A stretch of DNA of 64,000 bases from Coriaria nepalensis (GCA_027186245.1 CP114488.1:5313501-5377500), one strand, 5' to 3'; shown: positions 1-11,989, counted from the first letter of the stretch. The notes: generated from the sequence alone by a model not told the origin. Program-made: numbers and translations.

Positions 1-553
1 GTTCGGAATTAAACTTTACATTGAAAAAGGAAACCATACATTAATTGGTGTGGAAATATGAAGACATTATAAAAACCAATTCTGAATATAAACTTGTAGG
101 AAAATTGCTTCAGATTTGCTATCAATCTAATTGCGCTGTAATAATACCCACGGATATACATGCCTGGACAGAGCTTTTACTCAGAAATCTGTGACGGAAA
201 ATGACAGTGCACTGCATCTACCCGTTCATCCTCAAAACCCTAGATGCCTTATTTATATTTTCCATTATCTTCGAAAAATAAATCATACTCAGTTCTTAGA
301 ATTTGTAATGGGCTGTCTCTGTATTGGCTTTCTCTCTTCCGTTATCTCCTTCAATTTTTAAAATCTTGAATCTCACACCCCAAAACCCAAATGAAACCAG
401 ATACAAAAAATGAAGAAAAAGAATAAAAATTAAAATTTGAAAAATATAAAAATAATTAGAGAATTTATGAAAGCTTGACTTCTCTTCTTACACACGAATC
501 CGACATCTTCAAAAGGCAAGTATGTGATCCCCACTCCTTCTTTTCTTGCTCCA
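1..553. other. 3' flank of zinc-finger gene, no gene seen
   Basis: This stretch lies downstream of the minus-strand zinc-finger gene and probably carries its 3' untranslated region. The one short open frame here (131-361, plus) has no recognisable motif. No repeat or transposon was recognised. Confidence 0.5.
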
Positions 554-1123
554 TCAAGATGGCGTTGGTCTATGTCCAAGCCGTAGCTCTAGATCAAGCT
601 CTTCCTGGCCATTGTAATAGGTGGATGATGAGGACTCATCAGCTTTGCTCAAGTGACCATGAATTGAATCACTAATTCCTTGCATCCCGGTCTCAAAATT
701 TATCGATGGCAAGCTTGGTGAAAATAAGGTGTTGGAAGGATAGGGTGAGATGGAGAGAAAAGAAGAGGGTAACTGAATACTTGCATTGGGATTTGGTAAT
801 TGGTAGAAAAAGCGCAATCCACCACCATTTGCGACAAATTCTCGAGCTGGAATTACAGAAGAAGTAGATGAGGTGGGGTTGATGGAGAGAGGCGGCACCT
901 GGTTTTGCCTGGCACGGTCACGGCGGTGCACGTTCATGTGGCCACCAAGTGCTTGGGCGGACTTAAACTCTCTTCTGCAGAAGGTGCAATTATATGACCT
1001 TGGCGGCCAAGTCGTACCCATAGCATTACCTGTATCTTCGGCGAAAGCTTTTACTTCCCATGATTCATCATCAAATTCTGGAGCTCCCATTAAGTTCCAC
1101 ATCCACAAATTGGGCCGGTTCAA
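554..1123 (-). CDS. SUPERMAN-type C2H2 zinc-finger transcriptional repressor with EAR motif
   Basis: This intact single-exon frame encodes 189 residues. Residues about 44-66 form one C2H2 finger (C-x2-C-x12-H-x3-H) containing the plant-specific QALGGH core, followed by a basic stretch (HRRDRARQ) typical of the SUPERMAN/ZFP10/RABBIT EARS group. The C-terminus carries LDLELRLG, an EAR repression motif. The region between is Ser/Pro/Asn-rich and probably disordered. Family members are short, intronless nuclear proteins that bind DNA through one finger and recruit co-repressors to control floral-organ, trichome or branching programmes. Length, finger position near the N-terminus and the terminal EAR motif all fit. 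The ATG at 1123 is chosen because it gives the full tryptophan-rich N-terminus and the frame is open to the stop. I cannot tell which paralogue it is. This is one of the two unbroken genes in the window and has no neighbours in a functional cluster. Confidence 0.93.
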   Translation of the reverse strand: MNRPNLWMWNLMGAPEFDDESWEVKAFAEDTGNAMGTTWPPRSYNCTFCRREFKSAQALGGHMNVHRRDRARQNQVPPLSINPTSSTSSVIPAREFVANGGGLRFFYQLPNPNASIQLPSSFLSISPYPSNTLFSPSLPSINFETGMQGISDSIHGHLSKADESSSSTYYNGQEELDLELRLGHRPTPS

Positions 1124-1269
1124 TCAAGTAGGTTTTAACTGATATTTAATTGAGGTTGTGTAGGGAGCTGGCAAAAATTTGGAGGCCAGCCTCAGCAGCC
1201 AGTGTACATGTGCACTAAAGTTTAAGATAGATGATGAAGAGTTGATGTGAAAGGAAATGGAGGAAAGGG

Positions 1270-1277
1270 TTAAATAG
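1270..1277 (-). promoter_or_regulatory. Candidate TATA box of the zinc-finger gene
   Basis: On the minus strand the sequence reads CTATTTAA about 147 bp upstream of the start codon, which leaves room for a leader of about 110-120 bases. A second TATA-like site, CTATTTAT, lies about 28 bp further upstream. Which one is used cannot be decided from sequence. Confidence 0.35.
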
Positions 1278-1345
1278 GGACATGGGCTAAGGTAAGAGAA
1301 TAAATAGAGACAAATGAAAGGAAGCACCAACACCGGCAATATCAC

Positions 1346-2520
1346 TGAAAATTGAAGCTAGCAGTTGGATTTTAGTTATATATGATATCATATGTACTTC
1401 GGCTACTCAACTAGATAGCTATCATTGGCCACACAAAAAGAAACGGGGTGAGAAAGTTGTAATCCGCTTCATGCAAGGACAATCTGAGTTCCTTGGCTAC
1501 AACGCCCATATTTTAGTTTCTTTTATCTCTCTCTCACTCTCAAAACAGTTGGACGTACAAGAGGATTCTTAAAGTTAATATATTATATAGTTGAAGACAA
1601 TGTTCTGGGGAAATTGAGAATGAGGAAACAATATGTCCATAACAATTCGAAACTAAAAGTGCAAACCAACTGCTGTAATAATGTATGTGGCTACCGGCCT
1701 GCATATACATCTAGTTTTATATTTCAAATGTTTGCAATTTCCGAAAATTGAATGGTGAAAATTATACCTAGCTCTCTACTAAATCATTTGTAAACTTCGT
1801 TATGCGATTATTAAGATAATTTCCACATTATAATATATATATATATATTGGCAAGATGGATATGTTTCAAATTTTCTTTATGATTTTAATAAGGCTATTA
1901 TCAGATGTTCACAGACAAATCTATTTTAGATTGCGGAGTAAATAGTCGAACATTGTATATAACTCCCAGTAAACGTTAGTCGTAGTTTATATTCATGGCA
2001 TTTTTTTATTGTTTATCTTTTAGAACACCCAATGACGAACCCTTATTAAGCATATACATATCTTAGATATGTGACAACTAACGCAACCAAAAAAACTAAG
2101 AAGTCTTGACGGTTTTTATCAAGTCAATAATAAATTAATGTGAATCGTCGTCTACATGGGCGGATGGAGCAATGTGCGTCGTTAAAATTGTTAGCGTTGT
2201 CACAAATTAATTGACATAATCCGCGCGGAATGATTTTTCGCGTTTGGATTGTATTATTTTATCGGGACTAAGATTGTTTTAATGATGTAAACTATATCAC
2301 ATGTGAATCATGTGACATGACTCATTCTTGTGACGCGTACCGTGGTCACTTTTGTGATTTTGGAAAACAAAATTCAGTTAATAAGTATGAAATATGTGGC
2401 ACCCAGGTGTTATAAACCGAATTAGTTTATTGCTCCCATTTCAATCGCATCATTTTTGTCAAAAATGATAAACTTTCAGTTCATATGAAAAAAGAAAAAG
2501 AAAAAGGAATTTGAATTCAT
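1346..2520. other. Intergenic, nothing recognised
   Basis: This AT-rich region lies upstream of the zinc-finger gene. It contains a short TA microsatellite near 1834-1850 but no open frame of note and no recognised transposon. Confidence 0.5.
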
Positions 2521-2739
2521 GAAACCTCCCATTAACGTCTCTAATTCCCTCTTTGATCATCAACCTTTTCTCTCTTCTCTAAAATCTGATTAAAACTTCT
2601 CAAAATCTCTGAAAGTTGAAGCTCCCAATCTCTTCGCCCTACTCTCTCAAGCCAGTGACCTCATATCTCTACTTTGTTAGAACCAAAATCCCCAAATCGT
2701 TTTAAAACCCCTAAATCCCTAAATCAACACCTTATTTCT

Positions 2740-2795
2740 ATGAAGAACACGTACGAGAGGAAGTATTGGAAGAAAATCAAAGAAGCTACTACGAG
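2740..2795 (+). CDS. Possible orphan first coding exon
   Basis: A pyrimidine-rich stretch with many CTCT and CCCTAAA-like words (2525-2735) resembles a plant 5' leader. It is followed by an ATG at 2740 that opens 18 codons (beginning MKNTYERKYWKKIKE) and ends at a good splice-donor pattern, GAG|GTAGAG. Downstream the DNA soon becomes transposon-derived and I find no second exon. It may be the 5' end of a gene truncated by insertions, or chance. I do not recognise the peptide. Confidence 0.22.
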
Positions 2796-2844
2796 GTAGA
2801 GTAAAACTGAATCCATTCCCTTGAATCTGAAACTGGTTTTTAGA

Positions 2845-3005
2845 TTTCATGCATGATTGTGTACTAGGAAGATTACATTTGGAATTTTATTCATTTTGTG
2901 TACTGTAATTTGGGATTTCATGCATCAAGTACTGTAATTTAGAATTTGGGATTTCATGCAATATTCTTGTACTGCTGTAAGTAAATTTCATGCATTACGT
3001 GTACT
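2845..3005 (+). repeat. Imperfect short repeats carrying CATGCA motifs
   Basis: Four copies of TTTCATGCA occur within about 150 bp, interleaved with repeats of GTACTGTAATTT and AATTTGGGATTTCATGCA. CATGCA is the core of the RY element bound by B3 factors in seed promoters, but the copies may simply reflect local duplication. Confidence 0.4.
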
Positions 3006-3054
3006 GAATTCATTCTCTTAAATCTCAAGAAAAAATTGGGATCATTAAGAATTC

Positions 3055-3200
3055 ATGCTTATAAAACAGTAGATCTCATCTTAATCATAAGATAATTTCA
3101 TAAATAAGATCTATCATAAAATAATTATATATCACATATATAATTTCTTTATAGAAAGTACAGACAATCTCATCACAAACAAACATACGTATCTATCATG
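3055..3200 (-). repeat. Copia family 1 LTR fragment
   Basis: This segment matches the 3' part of the LTR at 3935-5850 (compare about 3985-4090), including the words GATCTCATC, ATTATATATCACATAT and TTTCTTTATA. It lies at the far end of the short internal region and is probably the remains of the 3' LTR of the same rearranged element. Confidence 0.5.
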
Positions 3201-3915
3201 CGTTATCTTATAGTCCTTAAATATGATGCGAAAACATATTTAACTAAGTCTATATATACATAGCATAATGCATGTACAATTAACAACTTAAATTACATAC
3301 ATCTAATGCATGATTATGTCAAAACAGTTTTAATGATTCATACATTATTATTATTTCATCTTTTGACGCATGACAATGTTATATTCACGGAATTCAAATT
3401 CAAGCACAAGCATGTACATTCTAAGCAAAATTGCCTATTTTTTCTTAAAATTCTAAGCATGTACATTAATATTATTTCTTAAAATTGCCTATTTTTAGAT
3501 CTAATTCCAAATATACATCAATTATATAAGCAAAATTATATTTTAATTAATTAAATAAAAGATTAGATTTTAGCAAATTATAAGTAAGTGTCAAAAAATG
3601 ACCTAATTGAATTAGTGTTTCCATGATAACATTTACGCTGCTGCCCGACTGCCGCAAGCGCTGTGGCACGCACGCGGCTACCTTGTAGTGGTGCCCACTA
3701 CTGCTTGGTGGTAGTGCCCACTACTGCTTGGTGGTAGTGTGCCACTGCTCCAAGCAACGATAGCCGCTTTCCCGAACAATAATTCCATTTGTTACTGTTT
3801 CCCAAAACTATCCCGATACAAGATTTCATTCGAAAAGTGTACATAGCATCAAGAACATCCAAGAACAAGATCAAAATATCACATTAAAACAATCAATATA
3901 TGCTTTTCTGGTATG
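3200..3915 (-). mobile_element. Copia family 1 untranslated leader remnant
   Basis: Sequence around 3240-3330 (CATGTACAATTAACAACTTAAAT and the following AATGCATGA) is shared with about 32480-32560 inside another copia copy and, inverted, with about 42010-42060. It is therefore internal leader DNA between primer site and gag. A GC-rich island at 3635-3770 contains a duplicated TAGTGGTGCCCACTACTGC-like unit, comparable to the GC-rich leader of the plus-strand element near 41400-41510. No coding sequence remains. Confidence 0.5.
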
Positions 3916-3933
3916 ACCTAGGCTTTGATACTA
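3916..3933 (-). promoter_or_regulatory. Retroelement primer-binding site
   Basis: The minus strand reads TAGTATCAAAGCCTAGGT directly after the LTR end. This is a lightly mutated version of the plant initiator-Met-tRNA complement (TGGTATCAGAGC) that primes reverse transcription of most plant Ty1/copia elements. It fixes the element's orientation. Confidence 0.7.
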
Positions 3934-3934
3934 T

Positions 3935-5850
3935 TATTAGGAATTTATTCATATAAAGCAACGAAAGTAATAATTTAAAATTTTTGGATCTCATCCTAAT
4001 CATAGTATAATTCTACAAACAAGATTGATCATACAAAAATTATATATCACATATAGAATTTCTTTATAAAAAGTACAATCAATCACATGAATTTAAATTT
4101 CAAGTTTAGGTTAAAAAATTACCTTAACTTAACGTAATCTGATTGCAAGGAGGATTCAAGACACTCACATGTTCGTCCTCTAATGTGATCCACATGATTC
4201 ATACGCTGAGTTAAATTTCTACCTTTAGATTCCACACATGAATCAAAAGGTTCGGGGAAAGGGATGGGAAAATCCTCTCTTTTCTCACTTTGAATTTCGG
4301 CAAAGAGAAGGAGGAGATGCCTTTTTGGATTTTTGGCCACTTAGTAGAATATTTACAAGTTCCACTAGATCTAAAATTTTCTAATCACATTAGGTTTCCT
4401 TATAGTAAAAGTTTTCTTAACTTAATTAAAGAAACAATGGGGTCAATACCCATGTCTATGTCCGGCTACCTCCAAAGCCCATTGATTTTAATCAACCCTC
4501 TGATAAATTTGACCCATGAGAATCCAATTAATAATTCAGTCCATTAATCTTTTAATGTTTAATTATTAATTCAAACTTTTAGGACCTTTTTATAATTAAA
4601 TAAAAGTTCCTTTATAATTTATTAATTCTAATGAAATTAATGTCACACTTAGTTATACTAACACATTTTTATGATATTAAATTTAACAAATTAATAATTT
4701 TTATTTTATGCTTATAGTCAAACTATAAGTCAAATTACCATTTTACCCTTAAAAATCGAAATGGTTTGTTTTTCTCTTTTTCCCAACGATTCTAAAACTA
4801 AGTAACTATCAAATCTTTATATGTGTGACTAATTAAGTTCTACGTCATGCTGGTAGAAGGATTTCATAACACTATGATTTTATTTAATTCCTTATTAAAT
4901 GGTTAACTTAATTATCTCATGATTAAATAACTTAAACCTCCATGTCAAGATTGAATTCTATCAAAGTGTCAAGACTATCTAGAAGATGAGAAGTTCCACT
5001 TTCCAGAAGAACCTTTTATGACTAGTTATATTTACAATAATGATCTTTCTACCTTACCAATATCCCGATTCATCCTAATAGATAAATCATTATATCTTTA
5101 CTAAAAGCTGACAATGGATTTACATAAAACTTCTTTTCGTACCATACTACTTTGCAAAGATTCCTTCTTCAATAAAATATATAATTCATATGATCTATTT
5201 CCAAATACAGAAACAATGAATTCCCTCTTGATAACTCACAACCTTTATGTACAACATTTTATGCCCAACGGTTCACTTTATGTTCACCCTTGGCTAGGGC
5301 TAGTTAGAATGATGTCAAAGTATGAAACCCAGCATATAAGACATAATGGCGATCTAGGGTCTAAGGACCACATATAATATAGATAATTCTCATTAACAAT
5401 CAATATTAATTACCATTAAGAATTATCTAACTATCATGTTCGGTACTCTTAGTCTCGACTAAACACTCACATAATCATCATGATTGTCCAGTAACAGCAA
5501 TGGCAATGAGAATAGCCACCCTAAACACTTTAGGTGATGAACTATTTGATTTTATATATTCCGATCATCAATGTCCATTATTGAGATCCTATGACAATGA
5601 ACAATTCGTGTCTTAAGCTTTATGCAGCTTAAAATTCAATTAGTATGATCTCTATCATGGTCCCAAAGCGCACAATATAAGACATTGAAATTTATCATAA
5701 TATGTGTTAATAGAAACATAATATATTAATTCTAATAAAATCAATAAATGTGATAATAATAACTGACTCATAAATGATAATTAATAATAATATTCATTGT
5801 CGTGCTAATATTTATATAAAGATAGTATCACATAAAATTATTTATCTATA
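3935..5850 (-). repeat. Copia family 1 LTR (5' LTR of a minus-strand remnant)
   Basis: This block is homologous along its length to the LTRs at 26341-28557 (same strand), 37407-38865 and 38866-40902 (opposite strand). Shared landmarks include the CTCATGATTAAATAA block, the AGATGAGAA block and the GTGATACTATC start region. Its 3' end at 3935 abuts the primer-binding site. Its 5' end, near 5850, is eroded and lacks the TGTGTCCCC start seen in the plus-strand copy. Confidence 0.7.
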
Positions 5851-5861
5851 TAGTTGTTCGC

Positions 5862-7200
5862 TTGGTTGGTGACAAAAGAAATAAACTACCAGCAGCAATA
5901 AAAGTCAAAACATCCACTAAACGAACGACCACTAGGCCGACCCAACAAAAGGTCAAAATATATGTAAAAAGTTTGGCACCAAGCGAACCCAGCAACAAAA
6001 ATGGTTATAGTAATAAAAGGATCGACCCCCTGACCGATCCAAGAAAGTCATACAAGTCCACTGAAACAAAAAATAGCCTAATACCTAGGAAAAGAGAACA
6101 TCCAGATGGTATCTCAGGCGACCTCCATCTGCTCGAGATCCCTATCAACCTATGCGATAACTACACAGTCCATCCCAGAACTTAATCAATTAACTGCATT
6201 GTAGTCTGTGGAAGTTGAATCCTCCACATCATCATAGCTCGGTATCTATCCTTGGTAGTCTATAGCCTACCCTTTAGCTCCTGAACCCGATGCCCCACCA
6301 TCTCCAACTCATCCTGGCACTTAGTACACGCAGCTCTCTTGAACTTATAGTGGTAATTTAAGAACACCACTTGACAATGGTGGCATCAAAAGTCTCTCTC
6401 TTCCCCATGCAAGAAGCTCTCTGGTTTTGTCCCGAACCAGATAGTCAATCTCTCCAAGATTCCTTAAATGACCGTATTGGTCAAACAAGGGGTCCTCTTG
6501 GTCAATCAACTAGTCAATGTCGGCTAAGGTCTCATAATGAATAGTACCCCTGACAACCTTAACAATGGTAGTCACAAGAATGCCTTGATTTAATCCTAGA
6601 TAGTCGATATGTCAAAAAAGGTGGTGGACTTTGGTTGATGGGCTGGGCGACCAACTAATCTAGCAAGGGCTACTACCATGATCTCTTCAGGATCAACCTT
6701 CGCAATACCCGAAGCACCCATCTCTTGCCAAACAAGTATAAGTATAATTGGATATGAAAATTGGTAAACAAAGGGAGAAATGTATGTTACCTAAATATCG
6801 GCCACGATTAGAGAAACCTCGGCAGTTGTCTAAGTATTAAACTCATCATCGTTAGAAGGAAGGACCATTAGAGTATCATTGACCTAGGTCTTCCGACTAA
6901 GGCCAAGATCAGCAATTATATTTGACTTCCTAGCCATAGAGGACAAAGAGAACATCAAAGGAAGGAAAGGTATGCAAAAAAGGAAAAAGTACTACAAAGA
7001 GAAAAATGCATACCTATCATCTTCACCCTCTGACTTGAAGCTGGCTAACTAAGACTCGAACTGACCGACTCTAATCATGACTAAGATGTCGTCAGAGCCA
7101 TAAAAAGCTGTCTACCAGACCAATTCATCTTTGGTTATATAAGGATGACATCAAAAGATAGGGCAAAGCGCCCTGTCACCAAGCACTCCCCCTCCCACCA
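5862..7200. other. Unassigned sequence downstream of the mobile-domain remnant
   Basis: This stretch is less AT-rich than its surroundings and is full of stops in every frame. A 107-codon plus-strand frame (5862-6185) is lysine/threonine-rich without any motif. By position the region could be the degraded C-terminal part of the minus-strand plant-mobile-domain coding region, but I cannot show that. Confidence 0.3.
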
Positions 7201-7639
7201 AGTAAAGAAAAGGGAGGATATTGATGCACTTAGGTTCCAGCCATGAAACATCTAAAACTATGACAGTCAAGACCCGGATAACTTCTTAATGAATAGAAAA
7301 TAATGCCGATGTAGAAAATTGACATTGACCATGAAGGTTAGTGGCGAGGGAATATGATGAATGAACACCCCAGCTGTCGGGCTGCCATCGCTAGAAAATA
7401 AAGCTCAATGGTGCAATTGTAGTTTGGTGGCTTGGAATATTTCAATTCGACCAGGATATCTTGACCTACTAGGATGAGAGCTCAACACTTGTCGGATAGA
7501 TCTGAGCCAGCCCTAAACCAATCTAGCCTAGCAAGTTGCTGATAAAAGGGCTAAAGACCACGTGCACACTCAGATCTTATTGAATCATGTCATAAAAGTG
7601 ATGGAAATAAAACTCAAAAGAAAGATCGAAGCTGGATAC

Positions 7640-8498
7640 TCGATAAGATCTACTCAATAGCAAGATTGGGTGTTGATTGCCTGAGGTTTCCCAGAGCAAA
7701 GGGTCAGGAAGTGAAAATACAACTGGTACTAAAGCACCTAGAAGGCCCCACTTGCCATAGCGAAAAGTTGAGCCACCATCTCACCGCAGCCTCTATATAA
7801 ATAGCCTAGAAGGAAGGTGCCAAGGGAGAAATCGGTACCTCGAGCGAGAGCAACGAATAGAGGAAGAAGCTCATTGACTAATGACTAACTAGACACATAT
7901 AGTATAAACTTGTAGATGAGAACCATCATGAAGATAATGTGTTCTCGGTTGCTCACTCTTAAATCATTGATATAGGCTTACTTGAATGACTAGTAAGATG
8001 ACTCCTTGGACGGATAATGAAAATCGTCAATCGTGATAAAAAAACCAGTAGCCACATCAAAAGTGGTTATCATCATCAACCCATTGGGAAAGGTAAAGTA
8101 ACTATAGAAGAAGACCAAAAATGCATGGCTATGAGAAGAAACGGTAGAATTATAATCTATCGAAAGCCGAGTTAACTTAATAAACTCGGCTAACCCTGCC
8201 GACTGCCATCTAGGTAGGTAAGTTGGCTTGAGACGGTCGATCCACTCTGGCCAATGAGTGGGAGCTTGACTTAGCCAACTTCTCAAAGAGGGACCCATCC
8301 TACTAGTCTAATATATTTTAGGGGCCTAAAAAAGGATCCATCCATGCAAAGGGAAAATCGCCCAATCATGTTATTATTCCTATCATTACTAATATGAGGG
8401 ACAAGAGTCATACCTTTGTCGATTACCACCAAAGCACCAAAGTCACAGTCGCTTGGCAAAGGAGTCCTAATAGAGAGGGCATTTACATTAGAAACCAT
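7640..8498 (-). pseudogene. Plant mobile domain (aminotransferase-like, PMD) coding remnant
   Basis: Reading starts at ATG 8498 with 71 codons (motif DRNNNMIGRFSLCMDG), then shifts frame near 8290-8298 into a second segment. That segment has the pattern W-x2-WIDRL ... AGLAEFIKLT ... SIDYN ... FPNGLMM-x3-FDVA (residues about 17-85), which matches my knowledge of the plant mobile domain found in host MAIN-like proteins and in many plant Ty3/gypsy and Mutator elements. A further in-register piece near 7750-7850 (LGTFLLGYLYRGCGEM) lies beyond several stop codons. At least one frameshift and several stops make it non-functional. A clear TATA box lies upstream. Whether it was a host-like gene or transposon cargo is undecided, and function in silencing is only inferred from the family. 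Confidence 0.5.
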
Positions 8499-8620
8499 AA
8501 GGAATCATCATCACTTTCCCAAAGGTAGGCCACTCCAAGAGGAATTTTAGGGGAGGAGGAGAGGAGTTTTTTAAAAGAGAATAATGAGGTTTAAAGACAG
8601 GGTGTAGGGGGGGGGGGGAC

Positions 8621-8632
8621 TCCTTTTTATAG
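8621..8632 (-). promoter_or_regulatory. TATA box upstream of the PMD remnant
   Basis: The minus strand reads CTATAAAAAGGA about 125 bp upstream of the ATG at 8498, with a pyrimidine-rich leader between. Spacing and sequence are those of a strong plant core promoter. A 12-base run of G on the plus strand (8607-8618) sits just downstream in the transcribed direction. Confidence 0.5.
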
Positions 8633-9179
8633 AAGTAAAAAAGGAAATAAGAGAAGCAAGAGTCGAGATCAGCTGAGCCGCAATCCCATGGTCAGCTATG
8701 GACGACTATTGGACACAGTGGGCCAAGCGATCGCCTGGGGAAAACTCCACCTCAGGTGTAATTTTTTGGGATTTTTCTTTGATTTGTTGAAACTCCAGGT
8801 ATTTAGGCTCGATTTAAAAGGATTTAGTGCAAATCTAATTAGATTATGGCAAGATTTGGCCGATTTTACGCCATTTAATCTGATTTTGGTTTAAATTTTA
8901 AGTCTATCTTTGGATTCCAATTTGTATTTTAATCTTCGGTTGCTAAGATAAATGTAATTTTCAGCCTATAATGACTGAACTATGGAACAAAATTGCAAAA
9001 AAGTAATTTTTATTCAGTAAGCCAATTATGCTAAAATTGGGCGGCACTAAAACAAAAATAATAATAATAAACAAGAAAGGATAAGTCTATGGGCATTCGT
9101 CGATAGAGTTTTTAGAATTTCCTAAAGGCTACTCCATACAAGATCAAGGCCTACGAGAATCTATGTAGATATCGCTTTC

Positions 9180-9683
9180 ATATCCTAGTGCCATTGAACT
9201 GTTGGTTGATCTTGGCTCCTTCACCATCTCATAGGTATTTTGGATCAAATCACGAGGAATTCCCCGACCTCGGCAAGCGATATGTGAACATTGTATTGAT
9301 GAATCCTAAGAGTTACAATTCGAGCTTCCAATTCGGCTATTGGGGCCGATAATAGTTTGTAATAATTGTGCAGCTGCTCGAAGTGCTCATGAGCATCTTT
9401 GATCAAAGACTTTCATTGATCAATTATTTGCAACATTAGCTCGTAACTAACCAAGGAATTTATAGCCTCTACCTTGGCTTCAGAGTGCTTCCTAAAGTAC
9501 AATAAGCCGCTTAATCTCATCACAAATCTTCTTAGGTATAAGGCTTATCTGATCAGATATATGGTTAAAGTAAACTTTATTATCAAGCTCTATAAATATC
9601 TCTTCAAAAGTAGGGTCCATGTGCTTGAAAGCTATACCTTGAAGTAGAAAAGTTGATAGCTTGATCTTCAAAGGGTGGAACAT
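9180..9683 (-). pseudogene. Broken coiled-coil coding segment, unknown
   Basis: An open frame of 63 codons (9492-9683) continues after a one-base frame change into a helical, charged stretch (KHSEAKVEAINSL ... HEHFEQLHNYYKLL ... IAELEARIVTLRI) interrupted by one stop. Heptad-like spacing of Leu/Ile suggests a coiled coil. It lies on the same strand as the PMD remnant and upstream of its promoter, so it may be the tail of another copy of the same kind of element. I do not recognise a family. Confidence 0.35.
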
Positions 9684-10139
9684 TGGTGGGAGGGGGGATT
9701 AGGTCCCATGTGATATGTCTTGGATGATGAAGTCTTTGAATGATCAATCGTTTTAAGGTTTGGTGAAAGTCCAAACCTTTGAACCTATCAGTAGGTGGAT
9801 CAATGCCAAGAGATTCATGAAGATTTCAAAAGATTCTATGAGTGTTGGACTATTTTTTTACTGAACTTCCTGAAGGAAATAGATTTCAAAATGATCACTC
9901 TCAATACTCGATACTAATTCAAAAATCTTCTATTAGGAATGACCAACTAAAGGGAATGAAGCCTAGTATTTATAGAGGTCATGGGCCTTTTATCCCTCAT
10001 ATTTTTAGATTATTTAATGAGAGGAATCAATGGAGATAGTTGTTGATGCCAAAATGATATAACTCGAATGACGTGAAAAAAAGCCCTAAAAAGAAATAAG
10101 GTAATTAGCTAACAAAAATATGAAATAGGCTAAAGAAGG

Positions 10140-11250
10140 CCGTGAAATCAGCCACTGCCCTATGGACTGGTCGGCCACGGCTGACCAAGCAAGGACTAGT
10201 CGACCAAGGGATGGCTGACCGGTCATGTGGCCATATGGTCAAATTGGGCATATGGTTGTAGTTTACCTTTTTTTTTTCTAGTTATTTTTTTTGTATTTTT
10301 AGGGGGTTCTTCAATAAAGTATGGAGATGTTTTGTTATATTTAAAGGTGCTCCAACAAAGTAAGAATACATTTTTATTAAATTCAAGCATATTTCGTCAA
10401 ATTGTGAGAGTTTGTCCACCAAAAATTCAAAGGGGTGTGTTTAGCCAATCAAATGGTTAGATTGCAAAAGGAAGAGGCTTTATGGCTTATTCAAAGAACT
10501 TACCAACAAAATAGCTTTTTTTGGGAGGCTAAGAAGAGTAAATGTGAAATTTTGGAGGAGGCTTTTCCAACAAGAGGAAGACTTACTGGCTAAGTAAAGA
10601 CCCTTGCTATTCAAGTATCCTAAGCCTATAAATAGAGCCCTTTGATGAAGGGAAAAAAAATATAATAATAACCCAACCAACATCGATCAACCGGTTCATC
10701 TCTCTCGATCCAAAACCTATAAAATAATTCTCTAATGGATTTTCTTATTACTTTGTAGACCTACTGCTTCATGATTTATTGAGTACTCCGGATATTCTAA
10801 CCCTCACCTCACTACACAAATTCGTAATCTAATTTTTAATTCATCTTTTAGTAGACTTAGTATCCAAGTTTAGTGTAACCCATTAAATATTCTATCTTTC
10901 TTCTTTTGTTTTATAATCAAGTCAAATCCATTTCCATTATGGTAACATGTCTTTAATTTAATGTATTGAATTTATTTTTCTTTGTTATTTAAATTAAAGC
11001 ACCTTCTATTTATTTTGCCTTTAATTTATATGCACTTTATGTTATTGCATTTTATATTTTTGTCATTAATTTATTTGCTCTTTATTTTATTGTAATTTAA
11101 TTTCCTGTTATTTCATCTTCAAAGTATCTTTATTTTTGGAACGCCTGCATTCTACACTTTATATTGGGATAGAACAATTACATTTTGCAACGCTGATTCC
11201 CGTGCGCCTTGCGTTTATAGAATTTGCACATCAACAACCATACTACTTTG
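10140..11250 (+). repeat. LTR-like sequence with TATA box, Ty3 type
   Basis: A strong core promoter, CTATAAATAG, at 10625-10634 is followed by an AT-rich stretch built of TTTAATTTA/TTTATTTT words and ends with the words GGAACGCCTGCATTCTACA. The part from about 10480 to 11170 is matched in inverted orientation at 36527-37190. The layout (about 480 bp upstream, TATA, long T-rich R/U5) is that of a large plant Ty3/gypsy LTR. Element ends and target duplication were not found, so it could be a solo or truncated LTR. Confidence 0.5.
10625..10634 (+). promoter_or_regulatory. TATA box of the Ty3-type LTR
   Basis: CTATAAATAG followed by a GC-containing stretch and, about 60 bp on, CAACCAACATCG is a canonical plant TATA context. 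It marks the U3/R boundary of the LTR-like block. Confidence 0.5.
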
Positions 11251-11329
11251 TACAAAGCTTTTTTCGTTGAATAAAGGTACATCAGTCATAAAACGCATCC
11301 CTTAATATAAAGGTGATGGATCACATCTT

Positions 11330-11930
11330 ATCAACCTACAGATTTCCTTTACTAAAATACATACTCAATGGCTCATCTTTAGTAACCCTTAGCTACAGTC
11401 ATATTGATTGATATTAAAACATGATATCTTGTACATTATGTAGTGATCTTAGGTCTAAGAATCACTATTACAATTACCACTTGAAAAGTCTCATTAAAAG
11501 TCAATATCATTTTCATTGAGACTTGCCTAGTGATAACATTCATTGATTAAGTTTCTACTAATCACCTACATGTCTAACTAATATTCTCCAATCTCGATGC
11601 TTATGAGAACACCATTCTTCTTTTGAGATGATAGTGTATGTAATAGTTTTTCCGGATTATCATTATCTCATCATGACAATCCTATGACTATAAACAATTT
11701 TGACATTAAACGTTACGTTACTTTGATCTCACCAAGCATGATTGCTATCACGGATCCAAGTGTATATCTAAGATCGAGGAATCGATTAGGTATGTCTAAA
11801 ATCAATGTATATACATATCATTTCCATCATAACGATAATTAATATGATAAACTAAATGCTCATTTAAATACAATATTTTAGTTTAGTTGATAACTTATAC
11901 AAATTAATTCACATAAGTAAATAATCATAT
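11330..11930 (-). repeat. Copia family 2 LTR fragment
   Basis: This block matches the DNA at about 59400-59785 on the same strand, word for word in places (TGAGACTTG, CATGTCTAACT, TATTCTCCAAT, GACAATCCTAT). That second copy is the interrupted LTR of the copia element primed at 51434-51451. No primer site or internal region is visible beside this copy, so it is a solo or truncated LTR. Orientation is inferred from the other copy. Confidence 0.5.
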
Positions 11931-11989
11931 CTGGTCAAACACGATCTCCTTGATATGCATTATATTTTCAGGTAAAGCGAGCTCAGATC

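Noticed and set aside
131..361. A 76-codon plus-strand frame near the left edge
   Set aside because: It has no motif or supporting signals and probably lies over the 3' flank of the zinc-finger gene.
5862..6185. A 107-codon plus-strand frame rich in Lys/Thr
   Set aside because: It has no recognisable domain, no good start context, and lies in degraded transposon surroundings.
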